Shown: positions 38,255 to 54,716 of the stretch, piece by piece
Numbering within the stretch: position 1 is the first letter of the stretch
Layout: each line of letters starts with the position of its first letter
Assembly: GCA_039654915.1 (NCBI GenBank)
Contig: CM077596.1
Location: 54,372,501-54,436,500, forward strand
Source: Aquilaria yunnanensis
Taxonomy: Eukaryota; Streptophyta; Magnoliopsida; Malvales; Thymelaeaceae
DNA: 64,000 nucleotides
Direction: 5' to 3'
The notes under the pieces: model-generated
Database searches by the model: none
Seen by the model: the letters and a program-made list of their open reading frames with translations, nothing else
What the model was told of the DNA's origin: nothing
Position numbers and translations under genes: made by a program

Positions 38255-38704
38255 AGATGCACAAAGGTTAGAAGAAACTGTGAACTGGCCATAGTGCTAC
38301 AAATCTAATCAGTAATTACTTGGAAAACTAGGATGATAATACAGCAGATGGACATTACCTCCATCGTACGGACAGTACGCCCCTTCATATTCAAGGGGTC
38401 CACGTAATCCAAAGGCTGTGACGCATTCCACATGGCAGACAGACCATCAAGCCAGCATTTTACATGATATTGATACAAAGTGACTCAGAATCAACAGAAG
38501 TTTATGAGAAGTTACAATAGCTTTGTCTTAACATTGCAAGACCTTTGGCATTTCACCAGGGATAGCAAGCAAAGCTGCTGAGAGCTCGCCTGACCCAACG
38601 AGAAACAGATACTCGTACGGCCAGATCTTTCTCACTAACGGGTTCTCAAATATCACCATTTGAATCTTTTCAGGACCCCTGTGAAGAGATCAGAAGAAGG
38701 TGAT
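38255..38704. other. Downstream flank of the agmatine deiminase gene
   Basis: No gene is seen. The part nearest 38704 is likely its 3' UTR on the minus strand. Confidence 0.4.
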
Positions 38705-43856
<5,152 letters not shown>

Positions 43857-44275
43857 TACTGGCTCTTCTCTGTTTCTCAATTATTGGGTATCTAAATTAT
43901 TGGTCTGCTCTTGAAGAGATGATGAACCGCGCGAATGTACACTACCTCTCGGGAAGCGAAGAGGAGATCACTCACTCCATTCGAGACAAATTCAGGTGCT
44001 GCCCAGTGGCCAACAGGTGTAAGGGGCTTAAACGAAGTAAACCATGGGTCGAACCCTTCTAAATTTTTTTCTTTTGTTTTCCCTTTTTTTTTTTTTCTAC
44101 GCAAAAATTAAGAAATTACGGGGAATGACAACTTATACTGACACCAAGATGCAACAAAACCCAATATTAAGATTGGGCAACGAGAGAAAGGGAGGATTCG
44201 ATCTCTAGCCTTCGTCAAGAATCTGATATCCCTTTCTCACTCAAATTGGGTAACGGGACTTGATTCTTTCTGTTG
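43857..44275. other. 5' flank of the agmatine deiminase gene
   Basis: Promoter-side sequence for the minus-strand AIH gene. I cannot identify a specific element. No other gene seen. Confidence 0.4.
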
Positions 44276-44527
44276 ATTGAATGGCCAACATGACTAATGT
44301 TGGTCCGAATGAGTAATTTTGTTTTTAATGTTATTTTTGTTTTTTGTTTTTTGTTGAAGGGCCAACGTGACTAATGTTTGTTTGAATGAGTACTTTTGCT
44401 GGCCAACATGACTAATGTTTGTCTGAAATGAGTAGTTTTGTTATTAATGTTCTTTTTTTATTTTTATTGAAGGAGCAACATGACTAATGTTTGTCTGAAT
44501 GAGTAATTTTGCTATTGATATTTTTTG
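44276..44527. repeat. Degenerate tandem repeat, about four units
   Basis: The phrase GCCAACATGACTAATGTTTG followed by a TGAATGAGTA-TTTTG segment recurs at about 44288, 44359, 44401 and 44473, with T-rich spacers of varying length (units about 42-72 bp). It lies roughly 0.4 kb upstream of the AIH start codon. Confidence 0.8.
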
Positions 44528-45128
44528 AGTAAATTTGCCACTAAAAGTAACTTTACTTTTAACTATTAAAACTGTTTAGGTGGAAAATGTGAAAATAAAA
44601 AAGTGAAAGTTTAAATTCCAAATTTTCTTTACATGAAACACTATACTAAAAAAATTTTGGATTTATCATTTCCATCATTTCATTCTCTTATTCTTACTAG
44701 TTTCCTTGATTTTTAGGTTGGGAATCGATCGACAAAGTGGGTTCTTGTGTGAAGTTGTTCCGGAGGTTTATAGACTTAAGTTTTTAAGAAAGAAAGTTAA
44801 AGAAGATAAAGAAGACATGACATTGGCAATAGTGCGAATGGAGAGAGATGTGAGGTTTGGCGACGAGCGACCAAAGCCTAGAGGACATGAGCCAAATTCG
44901 CATGGTGGAGCCCTTGGGCTAGTCAACATCATACCCATTAGAGAAGATAATCAAATAGCTGGTTCACAAAATTGGGTACCTATAGGCTAATGGCCAAATT
45001 TGGAGGAGCTAATCTAAGTTTAAGAGTTTCTTAGTTTGCTAGTTACTTATGTGTCACTGACATGTTTCTGGGTGGCATAGAATATTTTAATTTTGGATGA
45101 AATATTCTTATTGTTAGACACTCATCAG
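44528..45128. other. Intergenic; one short unidentified open frame
   Basis: An open stretch at 44706-44990 (+) begins with TTG, not ATG, and contains MTLAIVRMERDVRFGDERPK. I do not recognise it; it may be a transposon fragment. Otherwise nothing. Confidence 0.3.
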
Positions 45129-46343
45129 TAGGGATGACAAAATTTGACCTGACTCGAAGACCTGATTTGACCCACATGAACTTAAGCTCGACCTGACCCG
45201 ATATGATCCGAAAAGGTAATAACTCGAACCCGAACCTGAACCCGATTGAAGTGAAATCCGAGAAAACCCGAACCCGAACACAAACCCGAACCCGAAATGA
45301 CTAAACCTTACAAGACCCGATTTTAACTTAAATTAACATAAAATATATGATAGGTAAATACTTTAGAAAAATTATGATTTAATATATGTGAATGAGTTTT
45401 TTCTATTTTGTTGATTTGTTTTACATTGTAGAGTGAACGAGTGAGAGCTATAAAAAATGATTAGTGAAATAGTGATATAGAGATAAGAATAATTAGATTT
45501 TAGAAATTATAGTACTCCTTCCGTCCCATATTCTTTGAAATATTTGACTTTTTCGAATAGTTTGAATTGAATTTATTTATATTACTCTATCTGTCTCAAA
45601 TTCTTTGCATTATTCATATTTTAACAATTAATCTATAATTTTTTGTTTCCAACAATTTTATATATAAATAAAAACATTTATACATGATATTTAAATATAT
45701 ATTTTTTAATTTTTCAATAAACAATAATATAAATAAATTCAAGTCAAACTAGTCAGAAAAGTTAAATGGAGCAAAGAAAATGGGACGGAGGGAGATTATT
45801 TGTTAGAAAAAAATTTAAAAAGTATATATTTAGAAACTATAGGTCTTTATTTATTATTTAATATAATTATTTTTTATTTATATACTAAAATATTAAAAAT
45901 AAAAAATTATAGATTAATTATTGAATAGTGAAGTTACAAAGAACTTGGCATAGAGGTAGTATTTTATTAAAGAAATTACATATTAATATATCTTCATAAA
46001 TTTTATATTATTTTTTTATCTAGTTAAATTAAATTTTAATCAAAATTAAACAAAAAAATTGAAGCGATTCAACTATTTCGACTTATACATCAGTGAACTA
46101 AGTAAATCTGATAACTAAGTTGAATCTGGTTTAAGACCCGATAACCCGACCTGATTGGATCCGAGCTCAAATAAACCCGAACTGACCCAACCCGAACCTG
46201 AAATCTACTAAATCCAAAATAAACCCGAACCCAAATAACCCGACCTGAATCTGACCTGGACCCATATACATGCTGACTCAATTAAACATGAACCTGAATA
46301 ACCTGACTTAAACTTGACCCAATCCACCCAATTGCTATCCCTA
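45129..46343. mobile_element. Non-autonomous hAT-like element, with a nested MITE
   Basis: Ends TAGGGATGACAA and TTGCTATCCCTA form a terminal inverted repeat of the Ac/hAT type. Inside each end are many ACCCGAACC / GACCTGACC motifs. It shares the subterminal CGATTCAACTATTTCGACTT region with 62122-63621 (CGATTCAATCGTTTGGACTT), so the two belong to one family. Flanks CTCATCAG and CTCACTGG agree at only five of eight positions, so the target duplication has decayed or the ends are slightly off. It contains a Stowaway-like insertion at 45515-45794 and no transposase. Confidence 0.75.
45515..45794. mobile_element. Stowaway-like MITE nested in the hAT element
   Basis: 280 bp with inverted ends CTCCTTCCGTCCCATATTCT and AAAATGGGACGGAGGGAG, the hallmark of Stowaway (Tc1/Mariner) MITEs. 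TA precedes the left end; the base pair after the right end is AT, so the TA duplication is imperfect. Confidence 0.8.
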
Positions 46344-47207
46344 CTCACTGGATACTTTACTCTTGTTTTATAGCTTCAATGGTAGATTCTCTTTTATGCC
46401 TTAATATTAGTGGCAAATTTGTATAGAAAAATATTGGTGGCAAAATTGCACTATCAAGCAAACACTAGTGATAATTTTGCCACTTCTCCCATTTTTATTG
46501 GATCGAATTCCAACAGCTTAGCTTGTTTCGCTATTCAAGTATGATAACCAATATATCATTTGGTCGCAAACGAATATATTCAAATTATGACTTGTGTTCA
46601 TTTTCATAGCTAGTGTGAATTTAGGTAACATGGGTTAAGGTGTTGGATAGTTTAAGTTGTTTATTACCTCTTGTATCACTCTATTACTGCATTTATTCCC
46701 TAAACAAAGAAAATAGGGAGGATGTGCCAAGACAACAATCATAGTTAGAATTAGAACATAAAGAATCAAGTAAGGAACAAATACAATAACAATAAGTTGT
46801 AATATAGTGACATTATCATACTTTATAAGAAATTGTGATGTAGTATATAATAGGAAGTTGTGATGAGGTTGCGGTATATAATCATGAAAAACAAAGGTGA
46901 TGTATCAAGGGAACAATTACAGTCATAATTAGAATAATAAGTAAATTCGGAACAAATATCATAGCAATTAGTTGTGGCGTGATGTCATTATCTTAATTTA
47001 TAGGCTATTATGACTCCGTGGCATTACTGTAATTTAAAGGAAGTTATAATTTGGTGGCACATATGCTAAATAATTAAAAGTTTATGATGTAGCGGCAATT
47101 TGGTAAGTAATTAGAAGTTGTTTGCCATCATACAACGACTTTGACATCGTACTATGGATTTGTTACAACTAAATTATAGGCAACTACATTCAAATGATAA
47201 CTTATTA

Positions 47208-47442
47208 CTCCCCGCATTCTACTTTCTTTGCTTTATTTAGTTTTTTGGACTAATTTGACTTGAATTTATTCATATTATTATTTATTAGAAAAAAATATAC
47301 TCCTATATATTTAAAAACTATAGATCTTGATTTATCATTTATATATAAAAGTTTTTCATTTATATGCTAAAATATTGAAAATAAAAAATTATAAATTAAT
47401 TATTGAAAAGAGAATGATATAGAAAATTTGGGATGGAAGGAG
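47208..47442. mobile_element. Stowaway-like MITE with TA target duplication
   Basis: Inverted ends CTCCCCGCATTCTACTTTCT and GAAAATTTGGGATGGAAGGAG, flanked by TA on both sides (47206-47207 and 47443-47444). 235 bp, no coding capacity. Confidence 0.7.
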
Positions 47443-47854
47443 TATAACTTCATTACATAACTTATATTCCATCCCGGTTATATCTATTAAACCATTTGAT
47501 TTAATGTGGAGATTAAGAAAGTGAAAAAAGTTTATTTTTTTTTAAACTTTTGCTCTTAACTCATTGCACATAAACCGAGAAAGTGAGAAAAGATGAATAT
47601 TAAAATGATATATTTTGAAGGGTAATATTTTAAAGTAATTTAGTAAATATGAAAATGTTGCAAAAATTTGAAATTACCAAAAATAGTTAATATGTTGTAA
47701 TAGTTTTGGATAAAGAGAGTACTATTAACATGTGTCATAGACTTGCACCTTTAATTTACGGTGAACCCGGGCAAATTTTAAAAAAGTGATAATATTTTAT
47801 TATTTTTATATATAGTGATTATTTGGTCAAATTGTATAGAAATATAAATATATA

Positions 47855-48080
47855 CTCATTCCGTCCAAATTCTTTGCTTCATTTCAGTTTTTTATTAAGT
47901 TTGACTTAAATTCATGTATATGATTATTTAATAAAAAAAATTTCAAAAAATTATATTTAAAAATCATAAGTCTTATAGTTTCTAAATATAATTTTTTTAA
48001 AAAAATTACCAAATAATAATATAAATAAATTTAAATTAAACTTAAGTCAAAAAACTAAAATGGAGCAAAACTTTGAGATG
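47855..48080. mobile_element. Stowaway-like MITE, degraded
   Basis: The left end CTCATTCCGTCCAAATTCTT and right end AAAATGGAGCAAAACTTTGAGA are related to the previous two elements. Right boundary is uncertain. Confidence 0.5.
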
Positions 48081-48319
48081 ATTATAATTTAAGAATATAA
48101 AAATAACTTTTGGAATATCTTTTTTTTTTACACAAACATTTTTTTTAATCAATTTTTCTTTTTCTCAGACCGAATAAGAAAAAAAAAATCATAAACAATG
48201 AGTTATTTTGTAAGTAAATACTGTTATTCAAGTAATTAGAGTATTAGCTTTAAAATGAAGTTAATTCCAGAGAAAAAAAAACTAAAATTGAAAATAAGTG
48301 ATCTTTTAAAATTTAAACT

Positions 48320-48583
48320 TATACATCCTCTATTGCTCATTGTGTTTTACAAACGTTGAACCCTTTAATATTCATAGAAATTAATTTATGATTTTAATTC
48401 TTTCAAAATTTACCATAAAAATATGAAATTTTTTTATATAAAAACAGAACTTTAAATATTATAGTTTCTAAACATCATTGTCAAATTTTTTTTTCAATAA
48501 ATATTAATATGAATATATTTAAATTAAATTTTAACCAAAAAAGGTAAAAGGACCAACTAACTAAATAGAAACGGGGGAGTATA
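48320..48583. mobile_element. MITE-like repeat, same family as 10360-10592
   Basis: It shares several 10-20 base stretches with 10360-10592 in the same order and ends GAAACGGGGGAGTATA, a Stowaway-like terminus. Confidence 0.55.
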
Positions 48584-48711
48584 TTGTTTGCTCTATTTCT
48601 TAAAACATAACAAACACATTAATTTTCAACCCTTCAAGTACATAATTAACCTTTACTCAGTACTAGGCGCCTCACTCCATTCTCTACAGCAACACTAGCA
48701 TTTTTCCCATA

Positions 48712-48794
48712 ATGTCAGGTCAATTGACAAGTGTAAGAGATATATGGCACCTTCACCTGCTGGTCATGAGTTCAAGTCCTCCTTCTTCCTTTCT
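48712..48794 (+). mobile_element. Probable tRNA-derived SINE
   Basis: A B-box-like GAGTTCAAGTCC (48768-48779) lies about 45 bases after an A-box-like TCAATTGACAAGTGTAAGAG. No target duplication was identified. It ends close to the Kunitz pseudogene. Confidence 0.5.
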
Positions 48795-49381
48795 TTTCCT
48801 TTAAAACCCTTAACCTGTAGTATAGTGCTTCTGAGCGGAAAAGAAAAAAAACACATCAACAACAACATCAACGTTTTTGCAAACTGTTGGACAGTACACA
48901 AACTTGAACTCATTATTGCCAAACTTCTCTGTTTTAAACCAGTGATTCACTGTTTGCTCCCGGGATTTCCTTCCACCCTACTGGCCTCTATGAACCTCGG
49001 GTTTCCGGGGATTGAGGCCACTGACCTTCCACACGGTGGACAAGCCACATCATCCGTTTGCTGCCATGAATTTTATGTTCGGGTCGGTGTGAAGCTGGAT
49101 GACTCCTTCCTTTGTGTTCACAGGTGTGAACGTCACCGGCAGACCATGACTTAAGCACCTGTGAGTCCTGCACCACAGCGTGGGCAGGGCCTCTGTCCAG
49201 GGGCCGCAGCCAGAGTCACGCCACCACCTAGGCCTTCAATGACACCGGTAGGGTGTCATACTAGTCGATGCCAGCACAAAGGCTGTTGCCGTTGGCATTG
49301 AACACAGGATCAAATGCCTCTCTGGTTGCTGCAATGGCTGCGGCAAGGGAAGGGTACCAGAAAGAACAAAGTTCCCTTCAT
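48795..49381 (-). pseudogene. Kunitz trypsin inhibitor / miraculin-like pseudogene
   Basis: On the minus strand the sequence starts at an ATG at 49381 with a hydrophobic signal-like MKGTLFFLVPF. After frame changes it reads PVFNANGNSLCAGIDYYVLP, then GGGVTLAAAPGQRPCP, then PVTFTPVNTKEGVIQLHTDP, and near the end NHWFKTEKFG and VYCPTVCKN. These match, in order, the conserved blocks of plant Kunitz (STI/miraculin-like) protease inhibitors of about 200 residues. Several frameshifts and in-frame stops break it, so no inhibitor can be made. It is much GC-richer than its surroundings, suggesting fairly recent decay. It sits between agmatine deiminase and the NHP2-like gene. Confidence 0.8.
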
Positions 49382-49746
49382 TCTCCTATGGCTTCGTATA
49401 TTCTTAACGTATGTCTCATGAAATTTACAGCGCAAATTAGCTAACCAGAAGGCTCCTCCACTCAGTGGGCTAGCCAAATTGCTCGAGACAGTTTTCCTTT
49501 CATACTAACACTATTTCTAGTATTAAATATTATCTTAACCAAGCTCTCTTCAAAATCTACAAGCCGAGGCTTACTGTGTGTAGACTGGTTAAGATTATTT
49601 TACGTAAGCTAGCTCCGGTTCAGTTTTTCCAAGTCAAAATTTGACAAAGTTGATAAGGCAAAGAAATGTAGACATGGCATACATTACTTCAACCAAAAAC
49701 TACAAAGCAGTGGAGTTTGTTATACAACAAACCAGCTGGTTGATCT
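49382..49746. other. Short gap: pseudogene 5' side and NHP2-like 3' UTR
   Basis: No gene. The right part is probably 3' UTR of the minus-strand NHP2-like gene. Confidence 0.4.
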
Positions 49747-51861
49747 CTAGAAAAGAGACTGCATAAGTTCTCTTACATCTGCAACAACTTGATCATAATC
49801 TGACCTTAGCTTTTCTTGTTCCTCTGAGCTCATTTCACCTTTTGTGGGACTAGTTAGTACTAGAACACAGCATGTTGGTCTCTTAGTGGCTCCGGCAGCA
49901 GCAAGATCCTGAAATGGATGGAAGAATACGAATATCAGGGCTCAAAGTGGCACTGGAACCAAGGGAACCCTATGTTCTAGTCACGTATGCTCTTTTTCTT
50001 TTGGCCAAGACTAGTAATACATGCTAATTATCACAGAATACAACACAGAAGAATCTGAGTTGATCTAACATCATGGTGATGAAGACACTGTTAGAGACAA
50101 TTGGTGCACATAAGCCAGAAGATACAATATTCTGGGTTCTGAATTATGCCACATCTCCATGGAACCCTTCTTCTTTTTCTTTTTCCAGGTTGGGGGCTTG
50201 TGTTTGATATGTGTGTGCATGAGCATGTGTATAGATAGAGACTGAGATCTGCTCGTACCTCTTTTGAGGGGACATATATGTAAGGAATATCATTCTCTTC
50301 GCACAAGATAGGGACATGAGTTATAACATCAATAGGAGAGATGTTTCCAGCAATAACACATAGCCTGCATCACGAAGAGAAAGTTCAATACACCTGAAAC
50401 AGTGAAAGAAGCTTCACAAAATATATTTTGGGATCAGGGATAATTAAGACTTGGAAAAAGAGAATAACATGGAAGAAACTGGAGCAACATATAAGATAAC
50501 CGACCATTTTGTCTTCCTCTTCTCTTTAAGATCTTAAAAAGAATTCCTCACAAGCCAACCGCCTCAGCTACATACACCTACCACCATATTAAATATAGCT
50601 CTAGATCATCATGTTTTATCTTGTTGTTTATCTTTTGAGACTGTTCGTTAAGCAGCTAATAACAGAAGTTAAAAAGATTCAACAAATATAGGATTATGCA
50701 TTCTGATAGTGAAGCAATCTTGAAAAGTTTACAAAAGGAAAGAGATAAACCCTAAATCTGAGCCAAGTTGTCAAGATTATACATGACTCTCATTCCTTAC
50801 ATGTACAACAAAGAAACCACCCCTTTCACCAGTGCTAACCTCCACACCAAACCATACCAGCCACAGAAAGACAGATACATAAATGCACCTTCGAACACAC
50901 AAATGTAGGAACAAAATATATTAACTATATGAGTTGTTCCTTTAAAACAAGTTACTGCAGAAAATGCACAACTCGATAAGGAACTAGATGGAGGGGCTAA
51001 GTCCCAAACCAGATCCAAAAACTACCAGTCAATCAATCAATCAAACCTCACTCTCAACTATTTGAGGTCAGCCCAAGTCACAAACCTGATTATCAGTTGA
51101 AATTGTGGTTACCTATTTTCTTTTGTCTTTTGTCAACTGTCAACATTCACCCAAAACCTTCCCGTTCTCAATGCATCATATTCCAATTTAGACCTTGTGT
51201 AAGGCAGGAAAATTGGCAACTTACCCCTTTTGGTGGCGTCTGATACTTTTGACAACTTCCTTCACGCCTCTTTTCAAGCACTTGTGTTCAGCAGCTGAAA
51301 AAACAGAGAACACATTGTCACAATAGCCTAGTAGAAAATCCAGAGAACACATAAAACCCAATGTCTAAGTCACCCATACGTTAAAGAAAAAACTAAAGAT
51401 TAACTGACAATAGAACACTAAAGAAAACCACCTGCATCCATGTCTGGTTCCCCTTGTCGCACACATTCAAGAACTGACAGGCGACTACAATAATCTCACC
51501 CTTAAGAAAACTAACACCTCCACATTTCAAGCATTTCTATTTCTCGACATCCCCATCTTATTAAACAGACATAACAATGCCTTGAAAAGACAACATCTTA
51601 AGACCATTTAAGTTGCACACATAAAAATAGCCATCACTCTTGAACCAGAACATCCAAAGTTCCGAAATTTCAAGAAAAAACGCAAGAGGGTAAAAAAAAA
51701 TCGATCAAAAGTGAATGGAAATCACCTCTGCGAACTAGCTTGTGCGTGCGCTTGCAAAGCTTCTTTCCAGCGAGGGGTTTGGCGATTGGAGCGAGACCCA
51801 ACTGTTTCTTCCTCTCCTTCTCCTTCTGCTGCGCTTTCTCTGCTTCACTGTCGCTTCCCAT
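49747..51861 (-). CDS. H/ACA snoRNP subunit NHP2-like, L7Ae family, four exons
   Basis: Minus-strand exons 51861-51726, 51294-51225, 50364-50259 and 49908-49747 join in phase to give 157 residues, the normal size. The start ATG at 51861 opens a charged N-terminus (SDSEAEKAQQKEKERKKQ). The L7Ae/L30e RNA-binding fold follows: GKKLCKRTHKLVRR (32-45), LKRGVKEVVKSIRRHQKGL (52-70) and VIAGNISPIDVITHVPILCE, which together contact kink-turn RNA. The C-terminus ends RELMQSLF. In H/ACA particles NHP2 works with dyskerin, NOP10 and GAR1 in guided pseudouridylation of rRNA, in the nucleolus. From memory, its Arabidopsis counterpart is the neighbour of agmatine deiminase. The gene looks intact. Confidence 0.92.
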
Positions 51862-54716
51862 CTTCCAACACCGTAGCGGGATTTCAGTTTAGCGTTCGCG
51901 CGAGCTGGCTCCTGATAAGGCTGAACTGAACTAGGGTTTATACCATGGGTTTTTCTGTAGGCCAAATGATCCCATAACACCTAAACTATTTTTACTTGAG
52001 CAATTTGTTCCTATAACAGGAAATCAGAAGTATTTCAGCCCCTCATCATATTGGTATTGCATGTTTGCATCGTCTCAGTCGTCAAACTTGTGTAATTGTT
52101 ACATATTGACCTTTCATCCACTAACATATGCTTTTATGAAAAAACTCAAATTATTTATGATTAATTTCGTACATAGTTGATGCAATGCTAATTTTTTATT
52201 TTCATTTGCAGTCTTACCCTAATAATAATTTCAATTGTATAAGATGGTCCTAGTGTTTACGTCTCTTTGGAAATTAAAAAAGGGCCTCATCCTATATTAG
52301 ATTATCTCATTTACCCCTGAAAACTTGTAACTCCTATTTAATAGGCTAACTGACCCTTATTTTATATTTTTGTACTTTCTTTTTCTTTCTTTCTTTTTTT
52401 TAATATTTGCAAGAATTTTGATTTTAAATATCATTCCATCTATTAATAAGTTATATGTTGTTCTTGGCCAATGTTCCAAAATATTGTGGGAAGACTATTT
52501 TTAGGTTACATGTTATTCCAGATCCAAAAAGGCATTAAATCCACCCCGTTGTAAGTGCACCACAAAACTGTGAGTGCATAACGAAATTATGAGTGCAAGA
52601 CAAAATTAATTCAAAGATTACATCAACTATTAGCTGACAATTTGACACTGTGGAGCTCCTTTTCGCCTAATTTTTAGGTTTCTAGAGCAAATTTTGGAAT
52701 TGCATGCAAAATTGCACATTGTCATACTCTTTTCCTGTTCTTGATTCCCGAATCCTCAACCCCCTGTAAAGTTGACACTTTAACGCTTCATTCTGATTTT
52801 CCTATGAACTCGGCACTTCTTGTGATTTAACACAACATGAACTGGATCCTCGCCAGCCTTCTCCCGCACCCACTACAGATTCTGACTCTCCGACAACTCA
52901 TCACCATTAAACTTCTTTCGCTGCTCAGATTCGAGCTCTGATTTCTTCTCTAACCTGATTAACCAGTCTGGCCCTTGCACCACGATTGGCATTGGTAGCC
53001 TAATCAATCCCTCTCTGCTGAAGACCATGTGCAGTTGGTGCGAGCCTCCTTGGCTTCTGTCTTCGAGGGCTTTGCTATTGCCGAACACTTATAACTCACC
53101 TCTTCTAATGAAAAACTTGAAATCTCCTCCATCTTTAGTGCCATGCCTAGAACCAGACCCAAGAATCGTCTAGTCACCAATTTTGCATCCTGCAGATGAT
53201 GTTCTTGTGTGCTTTTGGGTTTGCGTTGTTTCTATTGTTGTTGTTGAATTGAGGGGCATCGGAGCGTGGAGAGGGCCATTGATTGTGGCAGAATCGGCGT
53301 CATAGCTTGACCTTCTTGATGGACGTCAACTAGAGAAGCTTGGCTTGGTAGAGGGTGACGGCAGGTTGTTCACAACTCGGGCATAGTTCACTTCCAAAAA
53401 AGGAACTACACCTGCAAAACCAAAAGCAAAATAAAACAAAACAAAAAATAAACCAACAAGCACCGCAACGCCACCTCCCTTTGAATGTTTTAGTTGAGGC
53501 TTGTTTGGTTGCCTTGAAGATTCCATGGTTAAACCTGATAACCTAAAACCCACCCTTGATAACCCATAGGTAGGCCAACTTCATTCTCGATCTCATTTGA
53601 TAAGGTACGTCCTATTCCGCTTCAGATTAATTCACTTCACACAAATCTAAATTGCTCTATGTGAATCTTGTTTTTAATTGTATCCATAGAAACATGAACT
53701 CTAGTCAGGGTCAGGATCTTCTGGATTACTTAAGAACTTCGATTGCAATTTTGGGGTCAGATAGAACTGACCTAAATTTCTCAATGATCAAAAGAACCAG
53801 ACCGCCTCGTCATATTATTCTTATTCATTTTGGCTTGGTCAACCAAAACCTTCATGGCAACCAAACAAGCCTTCATGGAATATTTTCAGCTCCCGGGCAT
53901 GGTAGCGACAAAGACAAGGACTTTGATGCATGGGGTAAATTGAAGGGGATGGGTGTCAAGGGATTTGATGAGAGAGTAAAGGGATCTGAGGGTGGGCTTG
54001 GTGTGGGGGAAGGATGGGATGCGAGAATGTAAGAGAGAAATGGACAGGAGTTGGGGCGGGGTTTGTGCGGGCGCAATCATCGTAAGAGAAATTGAACTGA
54101 GCCAAGGATGGCGAGGGAGGGAGAGCGAGGGAGATGGTGGTTGAATAGATTAATTTGCTAGCTTGATGGTGTTTTGAGTGGGAAAAACAAAATGTAGGAC
54201 CAGTATTGATATTTTTAACTAAGTTTCCATCAAATTTAACTGCAAAACTAGGACAATGATTGGGACATGATATAAGCGTGTTAGAAACTTTAAGAGAATA
54301 AAATGAATGTTAGGAATCCGTTTAGAATAATATAAAAAAGTTTGAGATAATAAATGAATTTTATCCCGTAATTTCATTTCCCAACCTCCCACATCATAAT
54401 AATTGTAAAATTCCAACTAATTGAACTTCTTTTATATACTGAAGAGTCTCAAGTACAAGTTACAAGCCAAATCCAAGTACTAGACTTGAATGACCAGTTA
54501 GTCTGAGATAAGACATGATAGACAATTTTAAAACTTAAGCAACACTTCAGTGACTAAAACGGATTTTTACCCTGGTATGCTCTACCTAGCTTCTCACTTA
54601 CCATCCACAGAAATTGAGCAAACCCAACAACAGCCAGTTCAAAGCGAAGTGGTAGGTTGGACCAAACTTGCGCTTCCACTTCTCATTCTCGCATAAAATA
54701 TCTGTTTAAATCAACC
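51862..54716. other. Intergenic between NHP2-like and PCO genes
   Basis: Nearest 51862 is the NHP2-like promoter; nearest 54716 the PCO promoter and 5' UTR. In between is AT-rich DNA and, at about 52730-54130, GC-richer sequence with broken open frames on both strands (for example the minus-strand FFVLFYFAFGFAGVVPFLEV near 53440-53380). I do not recognise a gene family there; it may be a decayed captured gene. One MITE-like insertion is listed separately. Confidence 0.4.
53497..53872. mobile_element. MITE-like element with GGCTTGTTTGGTTGCC ends
   Basis: The left end AGGCTTGTTTGGTTGCCTTG (53497-) is matched inverted by ATGGCAACCAAACAAGCCT ending at 53872; about 25 bp with few mismatches. 376 bp, no coding capacity. 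A clear target duplication was not found, so the superfamily is open (hAT or PIF/Harbinger-like). Confidence 0.55.

Larger units (their letters stand above)
46344..48711. other. AT-rich MITE-dense intergenic DNA
   Basis: No gene. Apart from the elements listed separately (47208-47442, 47855-48080, 48320-48583), it holds degenerate repeats such as GGAACAAATA / AGTTGTGATGTAGT around 46730-47120 and a further possible MITE at about 47460-47720. Confidence 0.5.

Noticed and set aside
53652..54120. Open frames on both strands, one with a PPR-like look (RSLYSLIKSL)
   Set aside because: No full PPR motif repeats, frames overlap on both strands, and a MITE-like insertion cuts the region. Left unassigned.
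51862..54716. Possible MIR162 precursor, because I recall MIR162A next to the Arabidopsis NHP2-like gene
   Set aside because: Scanning both strands by eye for the mature miR162 sequence gave no match in this interval.
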